From assembly GCA_944378105.1 (NCBI GenBank), contig CALWGC010000024.1, positions 21,026-85,025 of the forward strand: a DNA stretch of 64,000 nucleotides, in the 5' to 3' direction. Shown piece by piece: positions 1-10,924 of the stretch; the first letter of the stretch is position 1, and every line of letters begins with the position of its first letter. The DNA is from an uncultured Clostridia bacterium. GTDB taxonomy: Bacteria > Bacillota > Clostridia > Lachnospirales > Anaerotignaceae. The translations under genes were made by a program, and so were the position numbers. The notes below the pieces were generated by a model that saw only the letters and a program-made list of their open reading frames with translations, did not search any database and was not told where the DNA came from.

Positions 1-93
1 CGCCAAAACGCCTTCTTCCAATGTAATTTGCCGGCTTTGCAGCCATTCTTTGTTTTCCAGCGCCAAGTCTGTGCGCCCATACCATTTGTTCAA
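1..93 (-). CDS. gpr: GPR spore germination protease, N-terminus (partial)
   Basis: The gene runs off the left edge; only the first 31 codons are present. Translation from TTG at 93 gives a peptide containing GRTDLALENKEWL, which resembles the N-terminal IRTDLAVETKEA region of GPR. GPR is the aspartic-type endoprotease that degrades small acid-soluble spore proteins at germination. The TTG start is chosen because a strong GGAGG (complement of 103-107) lies about 9 nt upstream. Only the propeptide region is visible, so the catalytic part cannot be checked. It fits the presence of sigK nearby, both pointing to a spore former. Confidence 0.7.
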   Translation of the reverse strand, partial: MNKWYGRTDLALENKEWLQSRQITLEEGVLA

Positions 94-140
94 ACCAGAC
101 CGCCTCCTTTTGCCACTAGTCTGTGCCAAACAAGGGGCCT

Positions 141-1397
141 TTATACGGTTTCTTCCTTTTGATACATCCTGCGGTATTCCGAAGGGGACAACTGCTCGCT
201 TTTTTTAAAGACTTTGGAAAAATAAAACACATCTTGATACCCCACGGCCAAAGCAATCTGGGCCATGGCCTCGTCCGTCTGTTGCAGCAACTGTTTCGCC
301 TGCTCCATCCGCACCATCGTCAAATATTTGGAAGGCGACATGCCCACCTCTGCCTGAAAACGGCTGCTGAAATAAGACCGGCTTACCCCCAGACGTTTGG
401 CCATCTGCTCCACCTGTAACGGCTTTTGATATTCTTTTTCCATCCATTGCTTGGCCTGTTGCACCATGCGGCTACTGTGCCGCTCCACCAATACTTCCCG
501 CTCGGAGCGAAAGGGCGGCTGATAAAAGCAAAACCGGTCAATGACCACATCGCAGTTGGTTGCTTTGCTGTTTTTTTCTCCCGTGCAAAAGATTTTGATG
601 ATATGGGGCCCCGGCGTTAATTTTGTATTGACATAAAGCAGCTGATGGGGCAATCGCTCTGGCGAATAAGTATCCAGGGTCGTTTGATAGCGGCCGTCCA
701 CAATCACATCGGCCTTGCCACAGTCAAAATTCATCGTGCCATACCAACGAATCCCGGTGCCATAAAAATGAAACTCGGCATAGGCTTTGGGCTGGGCCGT
801 ATAGACTTCCTCAATGCGGTCATTGGAAGGCCACCATTTCCACTGTCCCGTGTACATAACGGCCTCTTCCGTTGGCAAAACAGAAATCCATTTCTGGGAG
901 GGCACGGCCTCCAGCACCAAACTGGCCACCAAATATAAATTGGATAACAGCCGCAAATGGTCCACCGGCGTCATATGTCCTGTGTCATGCAAAAGCAACG
1001 GAAACTGCTGGCTTAGGCGGGGGTTTGAAATTCCCGAGACCACCAACTGGCTGCTGTCGATGCCGGCCTGTGCTAAAAATGGGCCCACGCCGTCGCCATA
1101 CAGGTCCACCCAAAACACCTCAGCCTTGCCGCCTCGCTCCACCACCAGTTGGGCTTCCTGCCCCGGCAGCAGGAAAAACACGTCGTTTTTATGTACCCAC
1201 TCCCGTTTCTTTTCCGTCTTCCACATGCCGTTTCCCTCGGCCAAAAAAAACATCCTCGTCCTCGTTTTGGCTTCATAGGGCTCCACCGCTTCTCCCACCA
1301 CAACCATCCGTCCGCTTTGCGCAAGATAAAGACCGGAAAGCAAATCCATTTGGTCCATGCGGGGCCAAACTTGGTTGATGGTTTGTTGTTCGATCAT
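141..1397 (-). CDS. AraC-family regulator with an embedded beta-sandwich (CBM-like) domain
   Basis: 418 aa. The last ~100 residues are a typical AraC double helix-turn-helix (LGVSRSYFSSRFQAEVGMSP, then ALAVGYQDVFYFSKVFKK). The N-terminal ~150 residues look like an AraC-type cupin sensor. Between them, at roughly residues 190-290, is a stretch (FYGTGIRWYGTMN, KADVIVDGRYQTTLDTYSP, LTPGPHIIKI) with the pattern of small beta-sandwich modules usually appended to glycosidases. The start is ATG at 1397, with AAAGGAGAG about 8 nt upstream; the open frame continues further 5' but only into DNA without a ribosome site. It diverges from the PLP enzyme at 1650, a likely target. The ligand is unknown; a carbohydrate is a guess from the middle domain. 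Confidence 0.85.
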   Translation of the reverse strand: MIEQQTINQVWPRMDQMDLLSGLYLAQSGRMVVVGEAVEPYEAKTRTRMFFLAEGNGMWKTEKKREWVHKNDVFFLLPGQEAQLVVERGGKAEVFWVDLYGDGVGPFLAQAGIDSSQLVVSGISNPRLSQQFPLLLHDTGHMTPVDHLRLLSNLYLVASLVLEAVPSQKWISVLPTEEAVMYTGQWKWWPSNDRIEEVYTAQPKAYAEFHFYGTGIRWYGTMNFDCGKADVIVDGRYQTTLDTYSPERLPHQLLYVNTKLTPGPHIIKIFCTGEKNSKATNCDVVIDRFCFYQPPFRSEREVLVERHSSRMVQQAKQWMEKEYQKPLQVEQMAKRLGVSRSYFSSRFQAEVGMSPSKYLTMVRMEQAKQLLQQTDEAMAQIALAVGYQDVFYFSKVFKKSEQLSPSEYRRMYQKEETV

Positions 1398-1649
1398 GTG
1401 CTTCGCTCTCCTTTCTGCGCTTTGTTTTATTGTACCCAAATCGCCTAAGGGGCACAAGCATCTTTTCCCCTTTTCTTCCCTTTTTTGCCTCTGGGTTTGT
1501 GACGCTTTTGGGGTGGGGTTTGGAAAATGGAAAAAAGAACAAAAATACAAAACAAACTTCCATGCTGCCGTCATTTTTCCATGTTCCATTTCCCCCAAAT
1601 TTCGTACAATGGGAAAAACGCTCAGAAAAAATCCCAAGGAGGAATGCAT

Positions 1650-2834
1650 ATGTCTACCCCAAAACAACCAGGCCCACTGACCACCTGTATCCATGCCGGA
1701 AACCGGAAAAACGACGTCTATGGCGCCATTGCCACCCCCATTTATTTGACCAGCAATTATCGTCTGCCCACCGACGGCACCCCCGTGGACTGGAGTGGCA
1801 TTGAAACCAACATCTATATGCGAAACGGAAACCCCAACCAGTTTGTGCTGCAAGATAAGCTTTGTGCCATCGAAGGCGCCGAAGACTGCGTCACTTTGGC
1901 CAGCGGCGTAGCCGCCCTTTCGGCCACCTTCGTCACCTTCTTAAAAACCGGCGACCATGTGGTCTGTTCCAAAGTTTGCTACAGCGCCACCAGCATTTTA
2001 TTCCATGAATTACTGCCGGAAAAATATCAAATTTCCGTCACATTTGTAGACGCATCCAACACCGAAGAAGTGGCCCGGGCCATCACCCCCAACACCAAAC
2101 TGGTCCACATCGAAACCCCAGGTAACCCCACCACAGAAATTGCCGATATCCCGGCCATCGCTGCCTTGGCACACAAAGTGGGGGCCTTGCTTTCGGTGGA
2201 TAGCACCTTTGCCTCTCCGCTGTTATTAAAACCATTACAACTGGGCGCCGACTTAGTGATCCACAGCATGACCAAATACATCAACGGCCATGGCGATGCC
2301 TTGGGCGGCTGTGTCATGGGCAAAAAAGAACTGATTCGAAAAATCAAAGAACAGGCCATGGTCAATTTCGGCGGCATTTTAAACCCCATGACGGCCTACC
2401 TCATCGCCCGCGGCCTTGCCACACTGCCGCTGCGGATGAAGCAATATTGTGAAAACGCCATGGCCGTTGCCACCTATCTTTCCGAAAGCCCTGCCGTGCG
2501 GTTTGTCTACTATCCGGGGCTCAAAAGCCACCCCCAGTACGAACGGGCCAAAACACTGATGCCAAATGGCTATTCCGGCATGCTCTCCTTTGACATCAAA
2601 GGCGACGAAGCAACCCACACCAAATTTTTGTCGGCATTACAGCTCATTTCCCATGCCGTTTCTTTGGGCGATTTGGAAAGCTTGATTGTCTATACCCAGT
2701 CCGACAGCCCCAAAATGCAGTACTATCCAGAAATTTTCCGCTCCGGCTTTTTCCGTTTTTCCATTGGTCTGGAAAACGCGGAAGATATCATTGCCGATTT
2801 GGAACAGGCCTTTGTTTCCTGCGGTTTATTGTAA
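1650..2834 (+). CDS. Cys/Met-metabolism PLP-dependent lyase/synthase (methionine gamma-lyase or cystathionine gamma-synthase type)
   Basis: 394 aa, the usual length for the trans-sulfuration family of fold-type I PLP enzymes. Visible motifs are the PLP-binding ASGVAALSAT loop, the HIETPGNPTTE strand, the SVDSTFASPLLLKPL segment, and the Schiff-base lysine in HSMTKYINGHGDALGG. The NGHGD form after the lysine is common in methionine gamma-lyases and O-acetylhomoserine-type enzymes, but sequence alone does not settle whether it makes or degrades sulfur amino acids. The second of two in-frame ATGs (1644, 1650) is chosen because AAGGAGG at 1636-1642 is 7 nt from it. It is transcribed away from the AraC regulator and followed by a terminator. 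Confidence 0.85.
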   Translation: MSTPKQPGPLTTCIHAGNRKNDVYGAIATPIYLTSNYRLPTDGTPVDWSGIETNIYMRNGNPNQFVLQDKLCAIEGAEDCVTLASGVAALSATFVTFLKTGDHVVCSKVCYSATSILFHELLPEKYQISVTFVDASNTEEVARAITPNTKLVHIETPGNPTTEIADIPAIAALAHKVGALLSVDSTFASPLLLKPLQLGADLVIHSMTKYINGHGDALGGCVMGKKELIRKIKEQAMVNFGGILNPMTAYLIARGLATLPLRMKQYCENAMAVATYLSESPAVRFVYYPGLKSHPQYERAKTLMPNGYSGMLSFDIKGDEATHTKFLSALQLISHAVSLGDLESLIVYTQSDSPKMQYYPEIFRSGFFRFSIGLENAEDIIADLEQAFVSCGLL

Positions 2835-2848
2835 TCCTGTTTTTCCCT

Positions 2849-2888
2849 GCCGTCTCGTTTTGTACGAGGCGGCATTTGTCCTTTTTTC
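2849..2888 (+). terminator. Rho-independent terminator of the PLP enzyme gene
   Basis: GCCGTCTCG (2849-2857) pairs with CGAGGCGGC (2865-2873), with one G-T pair, over a 7-nt loop. A T-rich run follows. Confidence 0.75.
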
Positions 2889-2957
2889 CAAAAAAACAGC
2901 ACCTTTTTGCGCTTGCTGCATATATTGATGTTATGCTGAGCGTTTCGGAGGTGCTTT

Positions 2958-3635
2958 ATGTCCGTTTATGTAGAAGCTTATCCCGTTTTTGCCTGTACCG
3001 GTACCAATTCTTTTCCCAAACCCCTTTCCCCTAAAGAAGAGCAAGACTGTCTTGCGCGCATGCGCGATGGAGATGTGACGGCAAGAGACACTTTGGTGGA
3101 ACACAATCTGCGCCTGGTGGCCCATATCGTCAAAAAATACGCCACCGGAAACGACACCGAGGACTTTATCTCCATCGGCACCGTGGGGCTGATGAAAGCC
3201 GTCCTCTCCTTCCACCCCGACAAAAACACGCGCCTGGCCACCTACGCGGCCCGCTGCATTGAAAACGAAATTTTGATGTACTTTCGTTCCAGCAAAAAAT
3301 ACCGCGGCGATGTCTCCTTACAAGAGCCCATCACCCGCGATAAAGACGGCAACGAAGTCACCATCCTCGATACCCTTTCTCAGCAGGAAGCACCCTTCAG
3401 CGACACCTTGGAAAAAAATTGCCAACTACAAGCCCTATCCTCCTTCCTCGATACCCTACCCCAACGAGAAAAACAAGTGCTCATCCTCCGCTATGGTCTG
3501 GACGGCGGCCAAGAGCGACCCCAGCGGGAGGTGGCCGACGCCTTGGGCATTTCCCGTTCCTATATCAGCCGCATCGAAAAAAAGGCCATCGAAACCTTGC
3601 GCGCGGCCCTGGCGGCCGAAGAGCTGCTGTTTTAA
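2958..3635 (+). CDS. sigK: RNA polymerase sporulation sigma factor sigma-K
   Basis: 225 aa with a short hydrophobic-leaning N-terminus typical of pro-sigma-K, then sigma region 2 (NLRLVAHIVKKYA, DDFISIG-type TEDFISIGTVGLMKAV, TRLATYAARCIENEILMYFR) and region 4 (LPQREKQVLILRYGLDG, VADALGISRSYISRIEKKAI). In sporulation it drives late mother-cell genes after removal of the pro-sequence. The gene is continuous; there is no skin-type insertion. The ATG at 2958 has GGAGG at 2947-2951. A CATATATT about 20 nt before the ribosome site resembles a sigma-E -10 element (CATACANT), though no convincing -35 is visible. Confidence 0.9.
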   Translation: MSVYVEAYPVFACTGTNSFPKPLSPKEEQDCLARMRDGDVTARDTLVEHNLRLVAHIVKKYATGNDTEDFISIGTVGLMKAVLSFHPDKNTRLATYAARCIENEILMYFRSSKKYRGDVSLQEPITRDKDGNEVTILDTLSQQEAPFSDTLEKNCQLQALSSFLDTLPQREKQVLILRYGLDGGQERPQREVADALGISRSYISRIEKKAIETLRAALAAEELLF

Positions 3636-3644
3636 TCCTTTCTT

Positions 3645-3680
3645 TCAAAAAAGAAAGCCCTTCGTGTTTCCACGAAGAGC
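3645..3680 (-). terminator. Terminator of the TIM-barrel isomerase gene
   Basis: CTTCGTG (3660-3666) and CACGAAG (3671-3677) form a stem. On the minus strand it is followed by a T-rich run. It also lies just after sigK and may act in both directions. Confidence 0.65.
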
Positions 3681-3788
3681 TTACATACCTTCTTCTTTCT
3701 CTCAAAAAGGCTTTTCTTCCCATTCCAATCTGTTTACTTTCTTCTTTTCCTCTTGCCTTTTGTTTTCCTTGGCACTTGAAGCGTCGTC

Positions 3789-4568
3789 TCAGCCATTCAT
3801 CCACTTTTGCATGATGGACAAGCCTTCCTTGCCGTATTCTTCAAAATACCGGGCATCGGCTTCAATGGTGATGGTGCCGTCATAGCCCACACGGGCAAAA
3901 CTTTCTTTCAAGTCTTTCAAAAATGGCTCGTCCTCTGGCAGGATATATTGCCGGTCGTTATTGGGCCCTCTGTGGTTGATATGGAAATGACGCACCCAGG
4001 GCATATATGGGTCAAAATGGAGCAGATCTTCGCCCATCACATCCATATTATAAAAATCCAGCACCATCCACAAATTGTCGTCGCCGATGGCTTCCACCAT
4101 GGCTTTGCAATGTTCGGAATAATTGCAGTAGTCGCAATAATCCTTGTGGACTGCTTCAAACAACAACCCAACACCTCTGGCCTTCATTTCTTCATTGGTG
4201 ATTTCCAAAAACCGTTTGGCATGAGCATCGGCTTTTTCCATGGGGTATCCTTCCGGCAGCATTCTGGCCTTGGGCGCCCCAATGCCCACATCTTTCATGC
4301 CAAGCCGGGCGGCAATATCGGCCATTTTTTTGGCATAGGCCCTGGTCACCTCTTCCGAGAAACCGTCGTTTGCCACCACCACCGAGTCGTCACAATAGCT
4401 GTTCATCCCCAGTACCCTTAGCCCCGTCTTTTTCACTCTCTCTTCCAGTGCTGCCACTTCTTCTTCCGTCAGCTTGCAAAGCTCCACCCCAGGAAACTCC
4501 ACATAGTCATATCCCATCTGGGCTGCCAATTCATAATACTTCGTTGGAATTGCCGTACCAATTTTCAC
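3789..4568 (-). CDS. Sugar phosphate isomerase/epimerase family protein (xylose-isomerase-like TIM barrel)
   Basis: 259 aa. The features are those of the AP-endonuclease-2/IolE-like barrel: YDYVEFPGVEL near the N-terminus, GLLFEAVHKDYC with the first metal-binding Glu, DNLWMVLDFYNMD, VRHFHINHRGPN, and a final TITIEADAR strand carrying another metal-binding Glu. Such enzymes interconvert sugars or inositol derivatives, and the substrate cannot be told from sequence. The start is GTG at 4568, with GGAGG about 9 nt upstream. It is divergent from the IlvD/Edd dehydratase across a 296-bp intergenic region, so the two may serve one sugar or sugar-acid pathway. Confidence 0.75.
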   Translation of the reverse strand: MKIGTAIPTKYYELAAQMGYDYVEFPGVELCKLTEEEVAALEERVKKTGLRVLGMNSYCDDSVVVANDGFSEEVTRAYAKKMADIAARLGMKDVGIGAPKARMLPEGYPMEKADAHAKRFLEITNEEMKARGVGLLFEAVHKDYCDYCNYSEHCKAMVEAIGDDNLWMVLDFYNMDVMGEDLLHFDPYMPWVRHFHINHRGPNNDRQYILPEDEPFLKDLKESFARVGYDGTITIEADARYFEEYGKEGLSIMQKWMNG

Positions 4569-4768
4569 GTTTCAACGCCTCCTTTTCTTTTTCAACATAC
4601 CGCTACTTCCAGTATACGAAAAAGCCACCCAAACCGCAAGATGTTCTCGCAAAAGAACAAATGTATTATTTATAAACATTTTCTTTGTTTTTTTGAAAAA
4701 GTCAAAATATACAGAAATTTTTGTGCAGTTTTTTTGCCATTCTGTTTTGTTTTTAAACATATATGCCC

Positions 4769-4798
4769 TTGTTTTTTCCCTTTGCTCTATGGTATATT
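4769..4798 (+). promoter_or_regulatory. Probable sigma-A promoter of the dehydratase gene
   Basis: TTGTTT (4769-4774) and TATATT (4793-4798) are separated by 18 nt, about 66 nt before the start codon. The rest of the 4569-4864 gap is AT-rich with no other clear signal. Confidence 0.5.
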
Positions 4799-4864
4799 GA
4801 TGGTAATGTATGAAAAGCAATCTATTAGTCAACGACGACTCTATATCAAAGGGGGAACCATCTT

Positions 4865-6523
4865 ATGAGAAGCCACATCACAACCAAAGGCTTGGAAAGA
4901 GCAACCCACAGAGCGCTTTACTACTCCATGGGCCTTCTGCCAGAAGATTTGGAAAAACCAATCATCGGCGTGATTAACTCTCAAAACGAATCCATGCCTG
5001 GCCACCGCCACCTGGACACCATTGCCCGGGCTGTCAAAGAAGGCATCATCGCTGCCGGCGGTACACCCATCGAATTTCCTACCATCGGCATCTGCGACGG
5101 CATTGCCCAGGGGAACTATGGCATGCATTACCCACTGGCCAGCCGCGAACTGATCGCCGACAGCGTGGAATGTATGATGAACGGCCATAGCTATGACGCC
5201 ATGGTCATGATTACCGACTGTGATAAAATCACCCCAGGTATGCTCATCGCAGCAGCCAGACTGGATTTGCCAACCATCATCGTCAGCGGTGGTGTTATGG
5301 CCACCGGCTCTTTCAAAGGCCAAAAAGCCGGCTATACCGACTTGATGGAAGCTTCCGGACAAGTACAGAGGGGCATTATGACGCCGGAAGAACTGTCCGA
5401 ACTGGAACAAAACGCCCTGCCTGGCTGTGGTGCTTGTAATCTGTTGGGTACGGCCAACTCCATGAACTTTTTGACCGAAGCTTTGGGTATGTGCCTGCCT
5501 GGCGCAACGGCCGCTGCCACCAGCAGCCGCAAGCTGATGATTGCCAAACGCACCGGTATGAAAATCATGGAACTGTTGGAAAAAGGCATCACTGCCAAAC
5601 AGATCTTGAACGAAAAAGCCGTGCACAATGCACTGATTGTGGACATGGCCATCGGCGGCAGCTCCAACACCATGCTGCACTTGGCTGCCATCTGCAAAGA
5701 AGCCGGCATTCCTTTCAGCTTCGATGAAGTGGAACGCATTGCAGCCATCACGCCACACTTGGTAAAACTGAAACCATCCGGCCCACACTATCCTGCCGAT
5801 TTGGACGCCGCAGGCGGCATTGCAGGGTTGATGAGCCGTTTGAAAGAATATGGCCTGCTGGAAGACAACTTGACGGTCACCGGCAAGAACGTATTTGAAA
5901 ATATTGCCACTGCTAAAGTAACTGATGACGACGTAGTACGGACCAAAGAAACGGCCTACTCTCAAACCGGCGGGTTGAAAATCCTCTATGGCAACCTTTG
6001 CGAAGGCGGCGCCGTATGCAAAAAAGCCGGCGTTGTGCCAGAAATGATGCGCCATACCGGTCCAGCCCGCGTCTTTGACCAGGAAGAACCAGCCGTAGCA
6101 GCCATTTATGGCGGCGAAATCAAACCGGGCGATGTGGTTGTCATCCGTTATGAAGGCCCCAAAGGCGGCCCTGGCATGAGAGAAATGCTCACCCCAACCT
6201 CTGCCATCATTGGCATGGGTCTTGGTTCCTCGGTGGCCCTGATCACCGACGGCCGTTTCTCCGGCGCCACCCGTGGCGCAGCCATCGGCCATGTTTCTCC
6301 CGAAGCGGCAGAAGGCGGCTTGATTGCCTTTGTCAAAGACGGAGACTCTATTTCCATTGATATTGAAAACGGTACGGTGACTTTGAACGTAAGTGAAGAA
6401 GAAATCGAAGCCAGAAAAGTGGGTTGGGAACCACACAAGCCTCCTGTAAAACCAGGTAGCTACCTGGATCGTTACAGCAAAATGGTTTCCTCCGCGATGG
6501 AAGGCGCCGTTTTCAAAAGATAA
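4865..6523 (+). CDS. ilvD: IlvD/Edd-family dehydratase (dihydroxy-acid dehydratase or sugar-acid dehydratase)
   Basis: 552 aa, full length for dihydroxy-acid dehydratase, the Fe-S enzyme that makes 2-keto acids in branched-chain amino acid synthesis. Family motifs are [41 protein letters not shown] (cluster Cys), [17 protein letters not shown] (second cluster Cys), [22 protein letters not shown] and [11 protein letters not shown]. The cysteine motif usually reads CGSCSGMFTANSMN in clostridial IlvD. Here CNLLGTA recalls the CNTMGTA of aldonic-acid dehydratases. No other ilv gene is nearby and the divergent neighbour is a sugar isomerase-type protein, so a sugar-acid substrate is a real alternative. 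The ribosome site is AAGGGGG. Confidence 0.75.
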   Translation: MRSHITTKGLERATHRALYYSMGLLPEDLEKPIIGVINSQNESMPGHRHLDTIARAVKEGIIAAGGTPIEFPTIGICDGIAQGNYGMHYPLASRELIADSVECMMNGHSYDAMVMITDCDKITPGMLIAAARLDLPTIIVSGGVMATGSFKGQKAGYTDLMEASGQVQRGIMTPEELSELEQNALPGCGACNLLGTANSMNFLTEALGMCLPGATAAATSSRKLMIAKRTGMKIMELLEKGITAKQILNEKAVHNALIVDMAIGGSSNTMLHLAAICKEAGIPFSFDEVERIAAITPHLVKLKPSGPHYPADLDAAGGIAGLMSRLKEYGLLEDNLTVTGKNVFENIATAKVTDDDVVRTKETAYSQTGGLKILYGNLCEGGAVCKKAGVVPEMMRHTGPARVFDQEEPAVAAIYGGEIKPGDVVVIRYEGPKGGPGMREMLTPTSAIIGMGLGSSVALITDGRFSGATRGAAIGHVSPEAAEGGLIAFVKDGDSISIDIENGTVTLNVSEEEIEARKVGWEPHKPPVKPGSYLDRYSKMVSSAMEGAVFKR

Positions 6524-6568
6524 ATCTTTTTTATTTATCATTTATCCTTTTTTTCGCTGCATATTTTT

Positions 6569-6610
6569 TAAAAAAGAACAGACGTCCTTTGACGTCTGTT
6601 CTTTTTTTAT
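6569..6610. terminator. Bidirectional terminator between the dehydratase and LysR genes
   Basis: GAACAGACGTC (6576-6586) and GACGTCTGTTC (6591-6601) form a perfect 11-bp stem, with an A-run before and a T-run after, so it can serve both converging genes. Confidence 0.9.
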
Positions 6611-6624
6611 AAAAACCCCTGGGT

Positions 6625-7536
6625 TTACATCTGCCGCGTTTCTTTCACCTTGCCATTTTCATACTCTCTTTGGGTGCAATACCGGAAAAAGCGCCGGGCC
6701 GCCTTCGATACATACCCTTCTTTGCATACCGCCACATAAATTTCCCGACACCACCCCTCATTTAAAATCGATAACTCCTTCAGCGGCAACTGCCAATTCA
6801 CATACAAATGAGGCAGTATGGCCATTCCAAACCCATTGGCCACCATCCCCGCAATCACCTGATCCTCCTCAATTTCCATCAACGTCTTTGGCTGCAACCC
6901 CATTTTTTCAAACAAATGCCGAAAAGTGCCATGCAAACTGCTCTCCGGTGCAAACCCCACATAGGGATACTCCAAGGCCTCTTCCAAAAACACGGCACTT
7001 TTCACCGCCAACGGGTGCTGCTCATTGACCACCACATAAAACGGCTCGATAAACAGCGTATATTTTTCCAAAGCGTTTAAATTTTCGTTTTCTGCACAAA
7101 AAATGATGTCAAACTCTCCATCCAACAACTGCTCCGAAAGGCCGCCGGAAAAACCGGTATGTACCTGCACCTCCACCTGCCGCCCCTCTGGGGATTGGAC
7201 AAAATCATGCAGTAGCCGTGGCACCAGTTCAATGCCCAGCGGCCTTGTGCAGCCCACCCGCAGTCTCCCGCCGCCTTCTTTCACATCTTCCATCTGCCGC
7301 ACGCCAATTTCCAAACTTTGTAACGTTTCCTCCACCGAACCATAGAAAAGTTTTCCGTTTTGATTCAAACGAATGTTGCGCCCCGTTTTTTCAAATAAGG
7401 GCACCCCCAACTCCTCTTCCAGCGCCGCCATGGCATGGCTCAAACTGGGTTGGGAAATATTCAGCTGGGCTGCCGCCTTTCCATAATGCTCCAATTTGGC
7501 CAAAACCGTAAAATATTGCAAATGATACAAATTCAT
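6625..7536 (-). CDS. LysR-family transcriptional regulator
   Basis: 303 aa. The N-terminal winged helix-turn-helix is clear (LQYFTVLAKLEHYGKAAAQL, then NISQPSLSHAMAALEEELG). It is followed by a substrate-binding-type effector domain that starts at RLRVGCTRPLG. LysR regulators usually act on a divergent gene. Here that is the YczE-like membrane protein starting at 7675, and the shared 138-bp gap holds AT-rich sequence with TATAAT-like elements. The inducer is unknown. Confidence 0.88.
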   Translation of the reverse strand: MNLYHLQYFTVLAKLEHYGKAAAQLNISQPSLSHAMAALEEELGVPLFEKTGRNIRLNQNGKLFYGSVEETLQSLEIGVRQMEDVKEGGGRLRVGCTRPLGIELVPRLLHDFVQSPEGRQVEVQVHTGFSGGLSEQLLDGEFDIIFCAENENLNALEKYTLFIEPFYVVVNEQHPLAVKSAVFLEEALEYPYVGFAPESSLHGTFRHLFEKMGLQPKTLMEIEEDQVIAGMVANGFGMAILPHLYVNWQLPLKELSILNEGWCREIYVAVCKEGYVSKAARRFFRYCTQREYENGKVKETRQM

Positions 7537-7674
7537 CCCTTCGCCCCCTTTTCTTTAGCTTACCACAATCCATTTATTTTATCTATGGATTTTAATATAA
7601 TTTTGCATTTGTATTTATGGAAATTTTGTTTTATAATAGCGCCAAGAAAAAAATTTGGAACGGAGGAACGGAGA

Positions 7675-8370
7675 ATGGAACAAAAAAGATTACCTGGTGA
7701 ATTGGCACTCTTACTGATCATCGTCATCAACAGCCTGGGCGTCACGTTCATGACCAAAAGCGGCTTTGGGATTTCTTCCATTTTTTCTGTTCCCTATGTC
7801 TTTAGCCAAGCCTTTGACTTTCTCAGCTTTGGGACGTGGAACTATTTATTTCAAACGTCGCTGGTGGTGCTTTTGATGGTGCTTTCCCACAAGATCCAGC
7901 CGGTGTATCTGGTGTCGTTTCTGGTTGGGGTTGGGTTTGGCAAAATGATTGATGTCCACGAGGCCTGGGTGCTGGCCCTGCCCGATGGTTTTGCCTTTCA
8001 TGTGCTCTATTTTGTACTGGGCTTTTTGCTCATTGGTTTTGGCATTTGCATCGGAAACTTGTGCGGCTTACCCATCATCCCCACCGATACATTCCCGCGG
8101 GATTTATCGGCCTTGCTTGGCATTTCCTATGGCAAAGTAAAAACCAGCTTTGATTTGTTGTGCCTGGCCGTCACGGTGCTGCTTTCTTTCACCGTGCTGC
8201 GCCAACTCATTGGCATTGGCATCGGCACCGTACTTTGTGCTTTTACCATGGGCAAATACATCTCTTTCCTTCGCCCTTATGTGGAAAAGCAGGTTTGTTT
8301 TTATTGTGGGACCAAGGCAGTTTGGCAAACAGTCAAAACCATGTTCTTGCCCCTTACGCCCCTTCGCTAA
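7675..8370 (+). CDS. YczE/DUF6198-like integral membrane protein
   Basis: 231 aa with five or six hydrophobic segments (for example LALLLIIVINSLGVTFMT, VLYFVLGFLLIGFGICIG, VLRQLIGIGIGTVLCAF). The pattern GVTFMTKSGFGISSI and the IPTDTFPRDLS loop are as in YczE-type proteins, which are often paired with a divergent regulator. The role is not established; transport or membrane sensing are guesses. ATG at 7675 has GGAGG at 7662-7666. The LysR gene diverges from it. Confidence 0.7.
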   Translation: MEQKRLPGELALLLIIVINSLGVTFMTKSGFGISSIFSVPYVFSQAFDFLSFGTWNYLFQTSLVVLLMVLSHKIQPVYLVSFLVGVGFGKMIDVHEAWVLALPDGFAFHVLYFVLGFLLIGFGICIGNLCGLPIIPTDTFPRDLSALLGISYGKVKTSFDLLCLAVTVLLSFTVLRQLIGIGIGTVLCAFTMGKYISFLRPYVEKQVCFYCGTKAVWQTVKTMFLPLTPLR

Positions 8371-8390
8371 CATCTTTTTTTCATAGAAAT

Positions 8391-8503
8391 GGCAGGCCAT
8401 GCGCCGCCAATACCGCATGGCCTGCCCGTTTGATTAAATTAGCAGCCCCCCTCACAAGCTTTGGGCTGCCTTGCCCCAAGAGCCCCCAAAAGGGGCTCTT
8501 TTT

Positions 8504-8505
<2 letters not shown>
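8391..8505 (+). terminator. Tandem hairpins and terminator after the YczE-like gene
   Basis: Two structures lie between the converging genes. The first is a 13-bp perfect stem (GGCAGGCCATGCG at 8391-8403 with its complement at 8414-8426) without a U-run. The second, AGAGCCCC (8479-8486) with GGGGCTCT (8492-8499) followed by seven T, is a classic terminator. Confidence 0.8.
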
Positions 8506-10755
<2,250 letters not shown>

Positions 10756-10819
10756 GGCTCCTTCCTCCCCCGCCCTTTTGTTTCTTTCAATTCTTCCCAT
10801 GTGGGCCCTTTGGGCGCAT

Positions 10820-10852
10820 AAAAGAAAACCACGGGTTTTTCCGTGGTTTTTC
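10820..10852. terminator. Terminator between mutY and the recombinase
   Basis: AAAACCACGG (10825-10834) and CCGTGGTTTT (10841-10850) form a 10-bp stem with T-rich flanks on both strands. It ends mutY transcription, so the recombinase would need its own promoter. I see no clear sigma-A promoter between 10756 and 10820. Confidence 0.8.
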
Positions 10853-10924
10853 GCTTTTTCTTGTGTTCCATATCTTCGCCTTCTTTTTTTCCTTTGCAAT
10901 CACTTTATGCGCCAAGGCCGTTTT

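Noticed and set aside
2958..3635. Possible skin-type interruption of sigK
   Set aside because: The gene is continuous from start to stop, with regions 2 and 4 in frame.
4841..6541. A 566-codon open frame antisense to the dehydratase gene
   Set aside because: It is made of unusual, low-information residues and mirrors the real gene's codon pattern. The dehydratase has clear motifs and a promoter.
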